Below, one piece after another: positions 17,692-26,762 of a stretch of 64,000 bases of DNA. The notes under the pieces were generated by a model, which made no database searches, was not told the DNA's origin, and saw nothing but the letters and a program-made list of their open reading frames with translations. The number at the start of each line of letters is the position of its first letter. Within the stretch, counting starts at the first letter, position 1. The stretch lies in the NCBI GenBank assembly GCA_964595485.1, contig CAZQQN010000002.1, positions 62,001-126,000 on the forward strand, read 5' to 3'. A program made the translations under genes and the position numbers. The DNA comes from CAZQQN01 sp964595485. Its GTDB lineage: Bacteria; Bacteroidota; Bacteroidia; CAILMK01; CAYYUA01.

Positions 17692-18660
17692 TTAAGCTTT
17701 ATCGGCTATTGCGTCTTCGTCAGGCTCGGGTCCTTTTGTCTCACGGATAAAATCAAATGCTATATCCATAGCCGAATTGTTTTCCTCCGGTGAAGGATTA
17801 GCCTTGGCAAACTTAGCTAAGTCTGCTGTTTCGAAGATTTTCTGAAGTTGGTCTCTTTGATACTGAGAAAGGGGTTTTTCCTGCAATTGATTCATTATCT
17901 CACCTGTGGTGAGCTCCAGAGCGTGGATTTGGAATACATACTCCAAGTACTCCCTGACAATGTCTGTCAATTGATCATGGTATTCCTTGATGTATCCCTG
18001 CTGCCAGAGCTGCTGCGATTTGAGGTTTTCCAGCTTTTCAACAGCGATTTCATGAGGGGGCTTCCTGGGTTTTGGTTTGGGAGATGGTGCAGGTTTACGC
18101 TTCCAGCGTTTGTAAAACCAGATTCCTAAAAATACCAGGAGTATGATGACCAAGCCAATTGTAAGGTAAGGCCAAATCTCGGAAAAGGTCAATGGTATGT
18201 CATAAATGGCTTTTACGGGCTTAATGGATTTAGAGGTATCAACGGCCATGGTTTTGACCTTTACTTGGATGGTATCGGTCTGAAATCGATGGATGGAGGT
18301 ATCACCCTTTTTTTTATAGGGGATTTCGATAGCGGGTATAACTTGTATTCCCGGTTTAAAGGAAGTGATCTTCAACGTTTGCTGCTTGATAATGCTTTTT
18401 TGGCTTTGTTTGGAATCTACTTTTCCTTTTTCCAGGATTTCGAAGGCGCCCAAAGTATCCTCGGGCATTGACCATTTTACCCTTTTTTCTTTGCTATGAC
18501 TAACTTTAATGTGGTAATGAAAGGGTGAACCAATAAGAATGTTATTGGAATCTACATCGGCATTAATATGGGTTTGCTGGCCTTTCGATCCGTTAAATCC
18601 TGCTAAAAGCAGGGTAAGGAATAACCCAATATTCAGGAAAATGGTAAAATGACGTTTCAT
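17692..18660 (-). CDS. BatD-like membrane protein of the MoxR/Bat locus
   Basis: From the ATG at 18660 the protein has 322 residues; an in-frame TTG at 18672 is less likely because AGGA sits before the ATG. It has a signal peptide (ending near SKGQ), a periplasmic beta-rich half of about 140 residues, one membrane segment near 165-188, a Pro/Lys-rich linker, and a helical cytoplasmic tail. Proteins like this stand after moxR and the DUF58 gene in Bacteroidota Bat loci and share the architecture of BatD and DUF4381 proteins. The role is inferred from context: part of a membrane-linked AAA+/vWA chaperone-like system. The gene starts next to the DUF58 stop codon, implying translational coupling. 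Confidence 0.75.
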   Translation of the reverse strand: MKRHFTIFLNIGLFLTLLLAGFNGSKGQQTHINADVDSNNILIGSPFHYHIKVSHSKEKRVKWSMPEDTLGAFEILEKGKVDSKQSQKSIIKQQTLKITSFKPGIQVIPAIEIPYKKKGDTSIHRFQTDTIQVKVKTMAVDTSKSIKPVKAIYDIPLTFSEIWPYLTIGLVIILLVFLGIWFYKRWKRKPAPSPKPKPRKPPHEIAVEKLENLKSQQLWQQGYIKEYHDQLTDIVREYLEYVFQIHALELTTGEIMNQLQEKPLSQYQRDQLQKIFETADLAKFAKANPSPEENNSAMDIAFDFIRETKGPEPDEDAIADKA

Positions 18661-18668
18661 TAAATTCC

Positions 18669-19544
18669 TCAAAGCCTTTTTTCCCGTTGTTTGAAAAAAT
18701 TCAGCAAGGTGTTGACGTAAGGCCGGTCAGTGGCAACACTAACCCAATCTGCACCGCTTTTCTTAAGGCTTTCATGGGCATATTTGTAGTTGCTGTAATA
18801 CCAACGCTGGTACTCTTCCCGAACTTGCTTTTTACTGGTATCAACCCATTTGGTTTGACCTGTTTCCGAATCTTTAAGCCGTACCAAGCCTACCGGCGGG
18901 ATCTTTGCTTCACGGGGATCATGGAAGTGCATACCAATGAAATCATGCCGCTTAGAAGCGACTGTAAGAGGCTTAACAAAGTTTTTATCTAAGAAATCCG
19001 ACATGAGGAAAGCTATGGTCCGCTTTTTCATGGTGTTGTTAAAGTATTCCAAAGCTTGCCTAATATTGGTCTGGCTATGATCAGGTCTAAAATCCAATAA
19101 TTCACGAACAATTCGCAAAATATGTGAACGACCTTTTTTGGGCGGAATGAATTTTTCAACCTGGTCACTAAAAAAGAGTACACCCACCTTATCATTGTTA
19201 TTAATGGCTGAAAAGGACAGGATAGCTGCAATTTCAGTTATGACTTCATTTTTTGTCTTCTGGGCGGTTCCAAAGAAGTCAGATTGGCTAACATCTATGA
19301 GGAGCATCATGGTCAGTTCCCGTTCCTCCTCGAAAACTTTAACATAAGGATGGTTGAAGCGAGCTGTGACATTCCAGTCAATGTTGCGCACATCATCGCC
19401 ATACTGGTATTCCCTGACCTCGGAGAATGCCATACCCCGTCCCTTGAATGCACTGTGGTATTCGCCGGAAAATAAATGGTTGGAAAGTCCCTTTGTTTTG
19501 ATCTCTATAGATCGCACCTTTTTCAGTAGCTCCTTGGTTTCCAT
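18669..19544 (-). CDS. DUF58 domain protein of the MoxR/Bat locus
   Basis: The 291-residue protein has the DUF58 core block near residues 44-60 (EVREYQYGDDVRNIDWN), followed by a von Willebrand A-like fold whose metal-site motif reads DVSQSDFFG near 85. DUF58 proteins regularly follow moxR and are thought to be substrates or partners of the MoxR ATPase. It has no membrane segment. It lies 77 bases after moxR and touches the BatD-like gene downstream. The molecular function is unproven in general; context gives the main clue. Confidence 0.9.
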   Translation of the reverse strand: METKELLKKVRSIEIKTKGLSNHLFSGEYHSAFKGRGMAFSEVREYQYGDDVRNIDWNVTARFNHPYVKVFEEERELTMMLLIDVSQSDFFGTAQKTKNEVITEIAAILSFSAINNNDKVGVLFFSDQVEKFIPPKKGRSHILRIVRELLDFRPDHSQTNIRQALEYFNNTMKKRTIAFLMSDFLDKNFVKPLTVASKRHDFIGMHFHDPREAKIPPVGLVRLKDSETGQTKWVDTSKKQVREEYQRWYYSNYKYAHESLKKSGADWVSVATDRPYVNTLLNFFKQREKRL

Positions 19545-19621
19545 TCAGCAGGGCTTTTTATTGCCGGTTTCTTACAGATTACATGGCTCGAGGGCTTAAA
19601 CCCCTTGGGTGTTTTGTCGAT

Positions 19622-20641
19622 TCAGGGTACTTCAATAGCGTTTAGCACTTTACTTATTACCTCATCGGTGGTCATGTTTTCGGCTTCCGCTTCATAGGTC
19701 AGCCCGATGCGGTGACGCATCACATCATGGCAAATGGCCCTTATATCCTCAGGCACCACATAACCCCTTCTTTTGATGAAAGCATAAGCACGAGAAGCCA
19801 AAGCCAGGTTAATACTGGCCCTTGGGGAAGCCCCAAAGCTAATGAGTGGCTGAATTTCGCTAAGGTTATATTGCTCAGGTTGTCGAGTCGCAAAGACAAT
19901 ATCCAGTATGTATTGCTCTACTTTTTCATCCATGTAAACCTCTTTAACCGTATCCCGCGCTTTCAAGATGACTTCCGGAGAAGCCACTTGCTGAATACTG
20001 TCAGCAGGGGAGTTAATGTTTTGCCGCATAATGCTCCGCTCTTCCTCTTTCTGTGGATAAGTAATAACCACTTTAAGCATGAACCGGTCTACCTGAGCTT
20101 CAGGTAGTGGGTATGTTCCCTCCTGTTCAATGGGGTTTTGAGTAGCCAGCACAAGGAAAGGCTCTTCTAAGCTGAACGTTTGATCTCCAATGCTTACCTC
20201 ACGTTCTTGCATGGCTTGCAGAAGGGCACTTTGAACTTTAGCAGGTGCCCGGTTAACCTCATCTGCCAGGATAAAATTAGCGAAAATAGGTCCTTTTCGA
20301 ATGGCAAACTTCTGTTCAGCCTGGTTATAAATTTGTGTTCCTAAAAGGTCAGCCGGTAAAAGATCAGGAGTGAATTGTAAACGACTAAAATTAGCGCTTA
20401 TGGATGAAGAGAGGGATTTAATAGCTAAGGTTTTAGCCAAACCCGGAACGCCTTCCAGCAGGACGTGTCCCTGGGAAAGGAGACCAACGAGCAGTCGCTC
20501 TAGCATGTACTTCTGGCCAATAATTGCTTTCCCGATTTCTAATTCCAGTTGCTCGACAAAGGCACTCTCTTGGTGAATTTTATCGTTAAGGGCTTGAATA
20601 TCTTTTTGTTGATCTTTTGTCTGCGGTTCAGAAGCTTCCAT
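19622..20641 (-). CDS. MoxR-family AAA+ ATPase
   Basis: MoxR ATPases act as chaperone-like motors that mature vWA-domain partners. The start is set at the ATG at 20641 (339 residues); an in-frame TTG at 20671 would add ten residues. Walker A is GVPGLAKT at 64-71, Walker B lies in ILADEVNRAP near 125-134, and ATQNP follows as sensor 1. The C-terminal lid domain is complete. It heads the minus-strand unit moxR, DUF58 gene, BatD-like gene and is divergent from the PLP-enzyme gene; the batA-batE set lies beyond that gene on the plus strand. Confidence 0.93.
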   Translation of the reverse strand: MEASEPQTKDQQKDIQALNDKIHQESAFVEQLELEIGKAIIGQKYMLERLLVGLLSQGHVLLEGVPGLAKTLAIKSLSSSISANFSRLQFTPDLLPADLLGTQIYNQAEQKFAIRKGPIFANFILADEVNRAPAKVQSALLQAMQEREVSIGDQTFSLEEPFLVLATQNPIEQEGTYPLPEAQVDRFMLKVVITYPQKEEERSIMRQNINSPADSIQQVASPEVILKARDTVKEVYMDEKVEQYILDIVFATRQPEQYNLSEIQPLISFGASPRASINLALASRAYAFIKRRGYVVPEDIRAICHDVMRHRIGLTYEAEAENMTTDEVISKVLNAIEVP

Positions 20642-20834
20642 TGAACTGGTTTTTTGGCGGGAAGGTAACAAATTTTATGCCTTTTACGCGTAATCTTGCT
20701 TTTATGGTTAATTGGCTGTTTTAAGGAGCTGCCATTATCAAAAAACAAACTTTTACCATAAAAACCCATATTAATTTTCGACTTAACACTTTTTTAAATC
20801 CCTAATTTCGCTAACTGAAAAATCATTAATAGCA

Positions 20835-22001
20835 ATGGATCTTTCTTATATAATCAATCAGTTAGGTGAGGACCGTGAACAATATTTCAATGCGGTTGCG
20901 CCACCAATCATTCAAAGCAGCAATTTTACCTACCAATCTGTATCACAGATGAGGGAAGGGATTGCTGATGAGCTTACCCATCATTTTTATACGCGCGGGA
21001 ACAACCCCACAGTAGAAATTCTACGAAAGAAGCTGGCAGCCCTTGAAGGAACAGAGGATGCCCTTGTATTTGGGAGTGGGAGTGGCGCTATATCAGCAGC
21101 TATCCTGGCCAATGTTCAACAAGGAGATCACATTATTTGCGTTGATAAACCTTACAATTGGACTAATGCCCTATTGAATGATTACTTGCCACGTTTTGGT
21201 GTAAAAACCACTTTTGTTGATGGTCGTGAAACAGAAAAATTCCAACAAGCAATTCAAAACAATACAAAGCTGATAGTTCTGGAAAGCCCCAACTCTGTTA
21301 CTTTTGAAATGCAGGATATCGAAGCTGTGACAGCCTTAGCGAGGGAAAAAGGCCTAATAACCTTAATGGATAACAGTTATGCAAGCCCGCTTTTCCAGCA
21401 ACCAACTCAATGGGGTGTCGACATAGTCTGCCACTCAGCTACCAAATATTTGAATGGACATTCCGATGTGGTGGCCGGAGTGATTTGTGGTTCCAGCAAG
21501 ATGATTCACAAGATTTTTGATGGTGAATTTATGACATTGGGGGCCATTATTTCTCCACATGATGCCTGGTTAATGATCCGCGGACTGAGGACGCTCGAAG
21601 TACGAATGGACCGTGTAGCGGATAGTACTTGGGAAATTGTTCAAGTTCTGGAAGATCATCCCAAGGTGGAGGCGGTTTACCACCCGTTTGCCCAACAAAA
21701 TCCTCAAAGGGACTTGGCTGAAAAACAACTGAAGAAAGGTGGCGGTCAGTTTTCCATTGCTTTGAAAGCTGATACCATTCAGCAAATCGAAGAATTTTGC
21801 GAGCAATTAAACCATTTCATGCTCGCATGCTCTTGGGGAGGCCATGAATCTTTGGCATTTCCAACCTGTGCATTACTCAATGACAAAAGTGATGCTGTTC
21901 CCGGCATACCATGGAATCTAATTCGATTCTATATAGGTATGGAAGATCCGGAAACCTTGAAGGCAGATCTTGAGAATGCATTTGCCCGATTGCATTCCTA
22001 A
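20835..22001 (+). CDS. Cys/Met metabolism PLP-dependent enzyme (gamma-synthase/lyase family)
   Basis: The 388-residue protein belongs to the fold-type I cystathionine gamma-synthase, methionine gamma-lyase and cystathionine beta-lyase family. It has FYTRGNNPT (the phosphate-contacting YxRxxNPT block), DNSYASP, and the PLP lysine Lys204 in SATKYLNGHSD. The place normally reading YGGT is YNWT. Which of the sulfur amino acid reactions it performs cannot be read from the sequence. No other sulfur-metabolism gene is nearby; it sits between the two halves of the Bat locus, co-oriented with batA but separated from it by 153 bases. Confidence 0.88.
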   Translation: MDLSYIINQLGEDREQYFNAVAPPIIQSSNFTYQSVSQMREGIADELTHHFYTRGNNPTVEILRKKLAALEGTEDALVFGSGSGAISAAILANVQQGDHIICVDKPYNWTNALLNDYLPRFGVKTTFVDGRETEKFQQAIQNNTKLIVLESPNSVTFEMQDIEAVTALAREKGLITLMDNSYASPLFQQPTQWGVDIVCHSATKYLNGHSDVVAGVICGSSKMIHKIFDGEFMTLGAIISPHDAWLMIRGLRTLEVRMDRVADSTWEIVQVLEDHPKVEAVYHPFAQQNPQRDLAEKQLKKGGGQFSIALKADTIQQIEEFCEQLNHFMLACSWGGHESLAFPTCALLNDKSDAVPGIPWNLIRFYIGMEDPETLKADLENAFARLHS

Positions 22002-22154
22002 TCAATAAAAATAAGCAGGATGCATTTGGCTAAATATTTGCTAAAATGGTTTTTGAAGCGTAGCTGCATGCATTCAATATAGCTATAAGTAAGCCAATGT
22101 CACGCCAATAATGGGTCTGGCTTTTAACCAAATCATAAAATAGAGAGGACAAGC

Positions 22155-23153
22155 ATGGAAATAGGCGGCTATTCTTTTGCCAACCCCAACTTCTTTTGGC
22201 TTTTGCTACTTCTACCCGTTTTAGGGGTTTGGTTTTGGTGGAAGCGGAAACAGTATTACCCAGAGCAAGCTATCTCAAGCCTTGTGCCTTTTGAGAACTC
22301 AGGTTTTTCCTGGCGGCAAGTGTTAAACAGCCTTTTACCTGTATTCCGTCTTTTAGCCATTGGCTTGGTGATCATTGCTTTAGCAAGGCCTCAAACTACG
22401 CTTGAAAAGGAAAAAATTAAAACAAAAGCCATTGATATTGGTATTTCAATGGACATTTCCACAAGTATGTTGGCCCGGGATTTTGAGCCGAATCGGTTAA
22501 AAGCTGCCAAAAAAGTGGCCAAGGATTTTATCGCCGGAAGGAGGAATGACAGGATAGGGTTGGTAGTTTTTGCGGGGGAAAGCTTTACCCAATGCCCTGT
22601 TACTACTGATTACCGGGTATTAAAGAATCTTTTAGAGGAAACCAAAAGTGGGATGGTTGAGAATGGAACAGCCATTGGCATGGGATTAAGTACGGCTGTT
22701 AACAGGCTAAAAAAAAGCGATGCTGAAAGCAAGGTTCTGATACTATTAACCGATGGCGTTAATAACCAGGGAAAAATTGATCCCATTACAGCGGCTAAAA
22801 TTGCTGAGGAATTCGATATAAAGGTTTACACCATTGGCATAGGTAGTAAGGGCCGCGCAAAGGTTCCGGTAAAAACTTCACATGGAACACGTTATCGCCA
22901 ACAAAAAGTCAATATAGATGAAGAACTGTTAAAGGAAATCGCTGATTTAACAGGTGGCCAATATTTCCGGGCAACGGATTCAGACAAATTAAGGAGTATC
23001 TATGAAGAAATTGATCGATTAGAAAAAACGGAAATAGAAGTAAGTGCATTTAAGCGCTATAAAGAGGAATTTCTTCCATTTGCATTGATAGGTGCATTGT
23101 TTTTTGGATTAGAGGTTTTTACCCGCTATGGCCTGCTAAAAAGGTTACCATAA
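22155..23153 (+). CDS. batA: BatA, vWA-domain membrane protein
   Basis: The 332-residue protein has an N-terminal hydrophobic pair of segments (about 13-30 and 60-80), a von Willebrand A domain at about 92-285, and a final membrane segment near 307-325. The metal-ion-dependent adhesion motif DISTS lies at 100-104, with TDG near 200. BatA was named from the Bacteroides aerotolerance operon and is thought to be handled by MoxR. AGAGAGGAC precedes the ATG. It leads a tight five-gene run (3, 0, 9 and 3 bases between stops and starts), clearly one operon. Confidence 0.9.
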   Translation: MEIGGYSFANPNFFWLLLLLPVLGVWFWWKRKQYYPEQAISSLVPFENSGFSWRQVLNSLLPVFRLLAIGLVIIALARPQTTLEKEKIKTKAIDIGISMDISTSMLARDFEPNRLKAAKKVAKDFIAGRRNDRIGLVVFAGESFTQCPVTTDYRVLKNLLEETKSGMVENGTAIGMGLSTAVNRLKKSDAESKVLILLTDGVNNQGKIDPITAAKIAEEFDIKVYTIGIGSKGRAKVPVKTSHGTRYRQQKVNIDEELLKEIADLTGGQYFRATDSDKLRSIYEEIDRLEKTEIEVSAFKRYKEEFLPFALIGALFFGLEVFTRYGLLKRLP

Positions 23154-23156
23154 GAC

Positions 23157-24185
23157 ATGGAGCAATTACGATTTGAAAATGAATTGTTTTTATATGGCAT
23201 CTTGCTGCTACCGATACTGCTGGGCCTTTTTCTACTTATGCAATATCGTAGGAGAAAAGCATTAAGGGAATGGGGAGACGAAAGGACTGTAAAGCAGTTA
23301 ATGCCGGATCTTTCTCGCTTTAAACGACCCTTGAAGCTTAGCTTACTTGGTATTGCTCTTGTTTTCTTATGTTTCGGAATGGCAAACCTTCAATATGGTA
23401 GTAAAAAGAAGGAAGTTGAGCGGAAGGGATTGGATGTTATGATTGCGCTTGACCTGTCTAAGAGCATGTTAGCAAAGGATACCAAACCAAGCAGGCTCCA
23501 GAAAGCTAAGCTTTTTATCCGTGAGATGTTAAAAGAACTGACAAATGACCGTATCGGTCTGATTATTTTTGGAGGCAATGCATATGTTCAGATGCCTTTA
23601 ACATCAGATTATGCTGCTGCTAATATTTTTCTCAACTCACTCAGCACTGAAATGGTGCCTACACAGGGTACTGCAATAGGCGATGCGATTGATCTAGCAC
23701 GGGAATCATTTGATCAAAAACAGGAAAAATATAAAACCATGGTTGTTATATCGGATGGAGAAAATCACCAAGGTGATGCGGTATCAGCAGCCAAAAAAGC
23801 CAATGAAGACGATATTGCACTTAATACAATAGGGGTCGGAAGTGAAGAAGGGTCTCCGATCCCAATCAAAGAGGATGGCCAAAAGGCTGATTTTTTGAGG
23901 GATCAGCAAGGAGAAGTTGTAGTAAGTAAGATGAATGCCTCCATCCTCGAAAATATTGCGAAAAATGGGAATGGTGAGTATTTTCGTTTAAATGATATCA
24001 AGGAAACAGTAAGTGGTTTAATGAATGCCATTGAAAGGATGGAAAAGCGTAAAATTGATACCAAAGTATACACGGATTATACCGATCACTTCCAATATTT
24101 TCTCGGGGCTGCTTTGCTCTTTATGGTTTTAGAATTTGTCATTACCGAGCGAAAAAGTCGTTTAATGCAAAAAATAGGGGTTTAA
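23157..24185 (+). CDS. batB: BatB, vWA-domain membrane protein
   Basis: BatB is a sister of BatA with the same plan in 342 residues: two N-terminal membrane segments (about 11-27 and 60-78), a vWA domain with DLSKS at 99-103 and ISDGENH near 197, and a C-terminal membrane segment near 308-325. The two proteins probably arose by duplication and are expected to form a complex in the inner membrane with the vWA domains in the periplasm or cytoplasm (side not determined here). It begins 3 bases after batA ends, and its stop abuts the start of batC. Confidence 0.9.
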   Translation: MEQLRFENELFLYGILLLPILLGLFLLMQYRRRKALREWGDERTVKQLMPDLSRFKRPLKLSLLGIALVFLCFGMANLQYGSKKKEVERKGLDVMIALDLSKSMLAKDTKPSRLQKAKLFIREMLKELTNDRIGLIIFGGNAYVQMPLTSDYAAANIFLNSLSTEMVPTQGTAIGDAIDLARESFDQKQEKYKTMVVISDGENHQGDAVSAAKKANEDDIALNTIGVGSEEGSPIPIKEDGQKADFLRDQQGEVVVSKMNASILENIAKNGNGEYFRLNDIKETVSGLMNAIERMEKRKIDTKVYTDYTDHFQYFLGAALLFMVLEFVITERKSRLMQKIGV

Positions 24186-24968
24186 ATGAAGATTCGAACA
24201 GCAATTTGGGCCGGTTTAGTAGGAATGATACCCATCAGCCTTTTTGCCCAGAATGAAAGGGCTATGGCTCGTAAGGGCAACCAGGCCTATCAATCAGGCA
24301 ATTACAGTAAAGCCGAAGTCCAATACAAGAAATCTTTGAAAAAGGCCAAAGATTTCAATGAGGCGAAATTTAATTTAGGAAACGCACTAGTACGTCAGGG
24401 CCGTTATGAGCAGGCCGCTAAAAAATTTGGAGAGGTAGTTAAGAACTCAGACAAACAATCTGTAGAAGCCAGAGCTTACCACAATAAGGGTAATGCTTAT
24501 TTGAATGCGAAAAAGTACCGTAAATCCGTTAATGCCTATAAAAACGCATTAAGAAAGAACCCTGGCGATAAAGATTCACGTTATAACCTTTCATATGCTT
24601 TGAAAAAGCTTGAAGAAAAGCAAAAGCAAAATAAGCAGAATAAAAACAACAAAAAGCAGAATAAGAAAGACCAGGAAAAGCAAAAACAAAATAAAAAAGA
24701 CCAAGAAAAAAAAGGGAAAAACCAGGAAAAGCAAAAATCTGAGGATAAAAAAGAGAATCAAAAGGGGGAGAATCAGCAGAAAGGAGAACAAAGCAATGAG
24801 CAGCAAAAAAAGGCTCAACAATCCGGAAAGCAAAAGCAAAAAGTAGATCAGCAGGAAATGATGCGCATGCTGAAAGCTATTGAATCCGGAGAAGAAGAGA
24901 TCCAGCGAAAGGTTTTGAAGAAAAAGCGAAAAGGCCGTCCTTCAGATGAAGACCAAAAAAATTGGTAA
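24186..24968 (+). CDS. batC: BatC, TPR protein
   Basis: The 260-residue protein has a signal peptide (cleavage after SLFAQ), about three tetratricopeptide repeats between residues 25 and 140 (KGNQAYQSGNYSKAEVQYKK, KFNLGNALVRQGRYEQAAKK, HNKGNAYLNAKKYRKSVNAY), and a Lys/Gln/Asn-rich low-complexity tail of roughly 90 residues. A conserved short block, LKAIESGEEEIQRKV, closes it. The tail is coded by A-rich repetitive DNA (about 24610-24840). The ATG follows directly on the batB stop. TPRs suggest a scaffold for the Bat complex. Confidence 0.88.
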   Translation: MKIRTAIWAGLVGMIPISLFAQNERAMARKGNQAYQSGNYSKAEVQYKKSLKKAKDFNEAKFNLGNALVRQGRYEQAAKKFGEVVKNSDKQSVEARAYHNKGNAYLNAKKYRKSVNAYKNALRKNPGDKDSRYNLSYALKKLEEKQKQNKQNKNNKKQNKKDQEKQKQNKKDQEKKGKNQEKQKSEDKKENQKGENQQKGEQSNEQQKKAQQSGKQKQKVDQQEMMRMLKAIESGEEEIQRKVLKKKRKGRPSDEDQKNW

Positions 24969-24977
24969 AGTTAGCCT

Positions 24978-26759
24978 ATGCGTCTAATTAAGCTCCTGCT
25001 AATAGTGGTTTTACTACTGCCTTCATTTTTCAGCAGTGGACAGGATGTTACTTTTAAAGCCAAAGCTGCTAAGAAAAAGGTCGGGAAGAATGAGACCTTT
25101 AAAGTTACATTTAAGCTTAAAGGTAGGGGTAAAAACTTTAAACCTCCTGATTTCAAACATTTTGACGTTGTAAAGCGGGGAAAATACTACAACACTGTTA
25201 TAAGGAATAATAATTTTTCCAAAGAAGAGATTCGGGAATACCGGTTGAAACCAAAAAAGCAAGGAAATTTTGAAATAGGTTCGGCTTCAGTGAAAATCAA
25301 TGGAGAGACCCTTAAAACTGATCCCATACAGATAAAGGTTAAAGAAAAATCGGGGAAAGGCAGACAGAAAATTGTTCAGAAAATACGCAGAAAACTTTTC
25401 ATGAAATGTGAAGTTAGTGACCAAAATCCTTACAAAGGGGAGCAAATAACTGTTACGTACAAACTTTATTATGCTATCAATGGTCTGGGAAGACCAAAAG
25501 AAGCTCAAAAACCCCAATTTAAAGACTTTTGGCAGGAAGAAATAGACATTCCTAAAAAGCAAAGAGAGCAAAGGGTAACCATCAAGGGGAAGCAGTTTGT
25601 AGAAAATAAGGTTATGAAGGTGGCCCTTTTTCCCCAGCGGAGTGGTGAATTATCAATCGAACCCTTATCCTTAACATACGATATTCAGTACCGTGAATCA
25701 CGTAGCAGAAGAAGGGGGCTTTTCAATCGGTACAATGTTAAAACCGTTACGATAGATGTTGAGAGTGATCGCCAAAAAGTCAACGTCAAATCTTTACCGG
25801 CTAAAAAACCAAGCTCTTTTTCCGGGTTGGTAGGTAAGTTTGAAATGAATAGTACGGTTAATAAAAAGCAAACTATGACCAATGACCCGGTTTCTTTAAA
25901 GATTAATGTCAGTGGTCGAGGAAACTTGAACCTTTTGCAACCATTTGACCTGAATTTAGATCCGGTTTGGGAAAGTTATAGCCCCAAAGTCGAAGAGGTG
26001 ATTGGTACGAATAACAACGTAGTAAGCGGAAGGAAAAGCATGGAATATATTTTAATACCCAGAAGCCCTGGCCGGTATAAAATAGAGCCTGTTGAGTTTG
26101 TCTATTTTGATCCCAGTAAAGAAAAGTACGTAACCCATAAAACACCACGTTACAAAATCCGGGTTAATCAGGGGGCAGGTACTCCTGATTCCGGTGCTTT
26201 TGATAAACGGAGAACTTCAAATAAGAAAGACGTAGAAGTGATCAATAAGGACATTCGATACATCAAAAGAGAACCTGGAGGCCTTAAAAAGGGGCACAAT
26301 AATTTTGTTTTCTCAGGGCCCTTCTGGGGATTGACCATTGCCCCTTTTCTTTTACTCGGGGGTATGGTTTATTACAGGCAGAGAATGACCAATATTCCTT
26401 ATTCTGCGGTAGATTTAAAAGCAAAAAAGGCTCAAAAAGTAGCAAGGAGAAAACTTAAAACAGCGAAAAAGTACTGGAAAAATGGAGATCAGGATGGTTT
26501 TTACGAAGCCCTTTCAAAAGCTATGTGGGGATATGCCGGTGATAAAATGCAAATACCAATGGCTGATATGATGCAAGATCACATCCGGGAAGTTTTCGAA
26601 CAGAAGGGTGTTGGGGAAAACCAAATCAAAGAATTCCTGGGTATTATTGATAATTGTGAACAGGCTCGCTATGCTCCATCTATGGGAAATTTTGACATGG
26701 GCTCCCTTTACCAAAAAGCTGAAGACGTAATTTTGACCATTGAACGCCAACTTCAATAA
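24978..26759 (+). CDS. batD: BatD, large membrane-anchored periplasmic protein
   Basis: The 593-residue protein starts with a signal peptide (ending PSFFSSGQ) and has several beta-rich repeats over residues 23-410, which include blocks like VGKNETFKVTFKLKGRG and NPYKGEQITVTYKLYY typical of BatD. One membrane segment lies near 447-466, followed by a helical cytoplasmic tail. It resembles an enlarged version of the BatD-like protein at 17692-18660, whose periplasmic, membrane and tail order is the same. It lies fourth in the batA-batE operon. The protein is essential for the Bat phenotype only by report in other genera; here the role is inferred. Confidence 0.87.
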   Translation: MRLIKLLLIVVLLLPSFFSSGQDVTFKAKAAKKKVGKNETFKVTFKLKGRGKNFKPPDFKHFDVVKRGKYYNTVIRNNNFSKEEIREYRLKPKKQGNFEIGSASVKINGETLKTDPIQIKVKEKSGKGRQKIVQKIRRKLFMKCEVSDQNPYKGEQITVTYKLYYAINGLGRPKEAQKPQFKDFWQEEIDIPKKQREQRVTIKGKQFVENKVMKVALFPQRSGELSIEPLSLTYDIQYRESRSRRRGLFNRYNVKTVTIDVESDRQKVNVKSLPAKKPSSFSGLVGKFEMNSTVNKKQTMTNDPVSLKINVSGRGNLNLLQPFDLNLDPVWESYSPKVEEVIGTNNNVVSGRKSMEYILIPRSPGRYKIEPVEFVYFDPSKEKYVTHKTPRYKIRVNQGAGTPDSGAFDKRRTSNKKDVEVINKDIRYIKREPGGLKKGHNNFVFSGPFWGLTIAPFLLLGGMVYYRQRMTNIPYSAVDLKAKKAQKVARRKLKTAKKYWKNGDQDGFYEALSKAMWGYAGDKMQIPMADMMQDHIREVFEQKGVGENQIKEFLGIIDNCEQARYAPSMGNFDMGSLYQKAEDVILTIERQLQ

Positions 26760-26762
26760 GCC

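Noticed and set aside
24591..24839. Long Leu/Phe-rich open frame on the minus strand opposite the batC tail
   Set aside because: It is the mirror of the A-rich Lys/Gln codons of BatC; hydrophobic-looking but without start context or family features.
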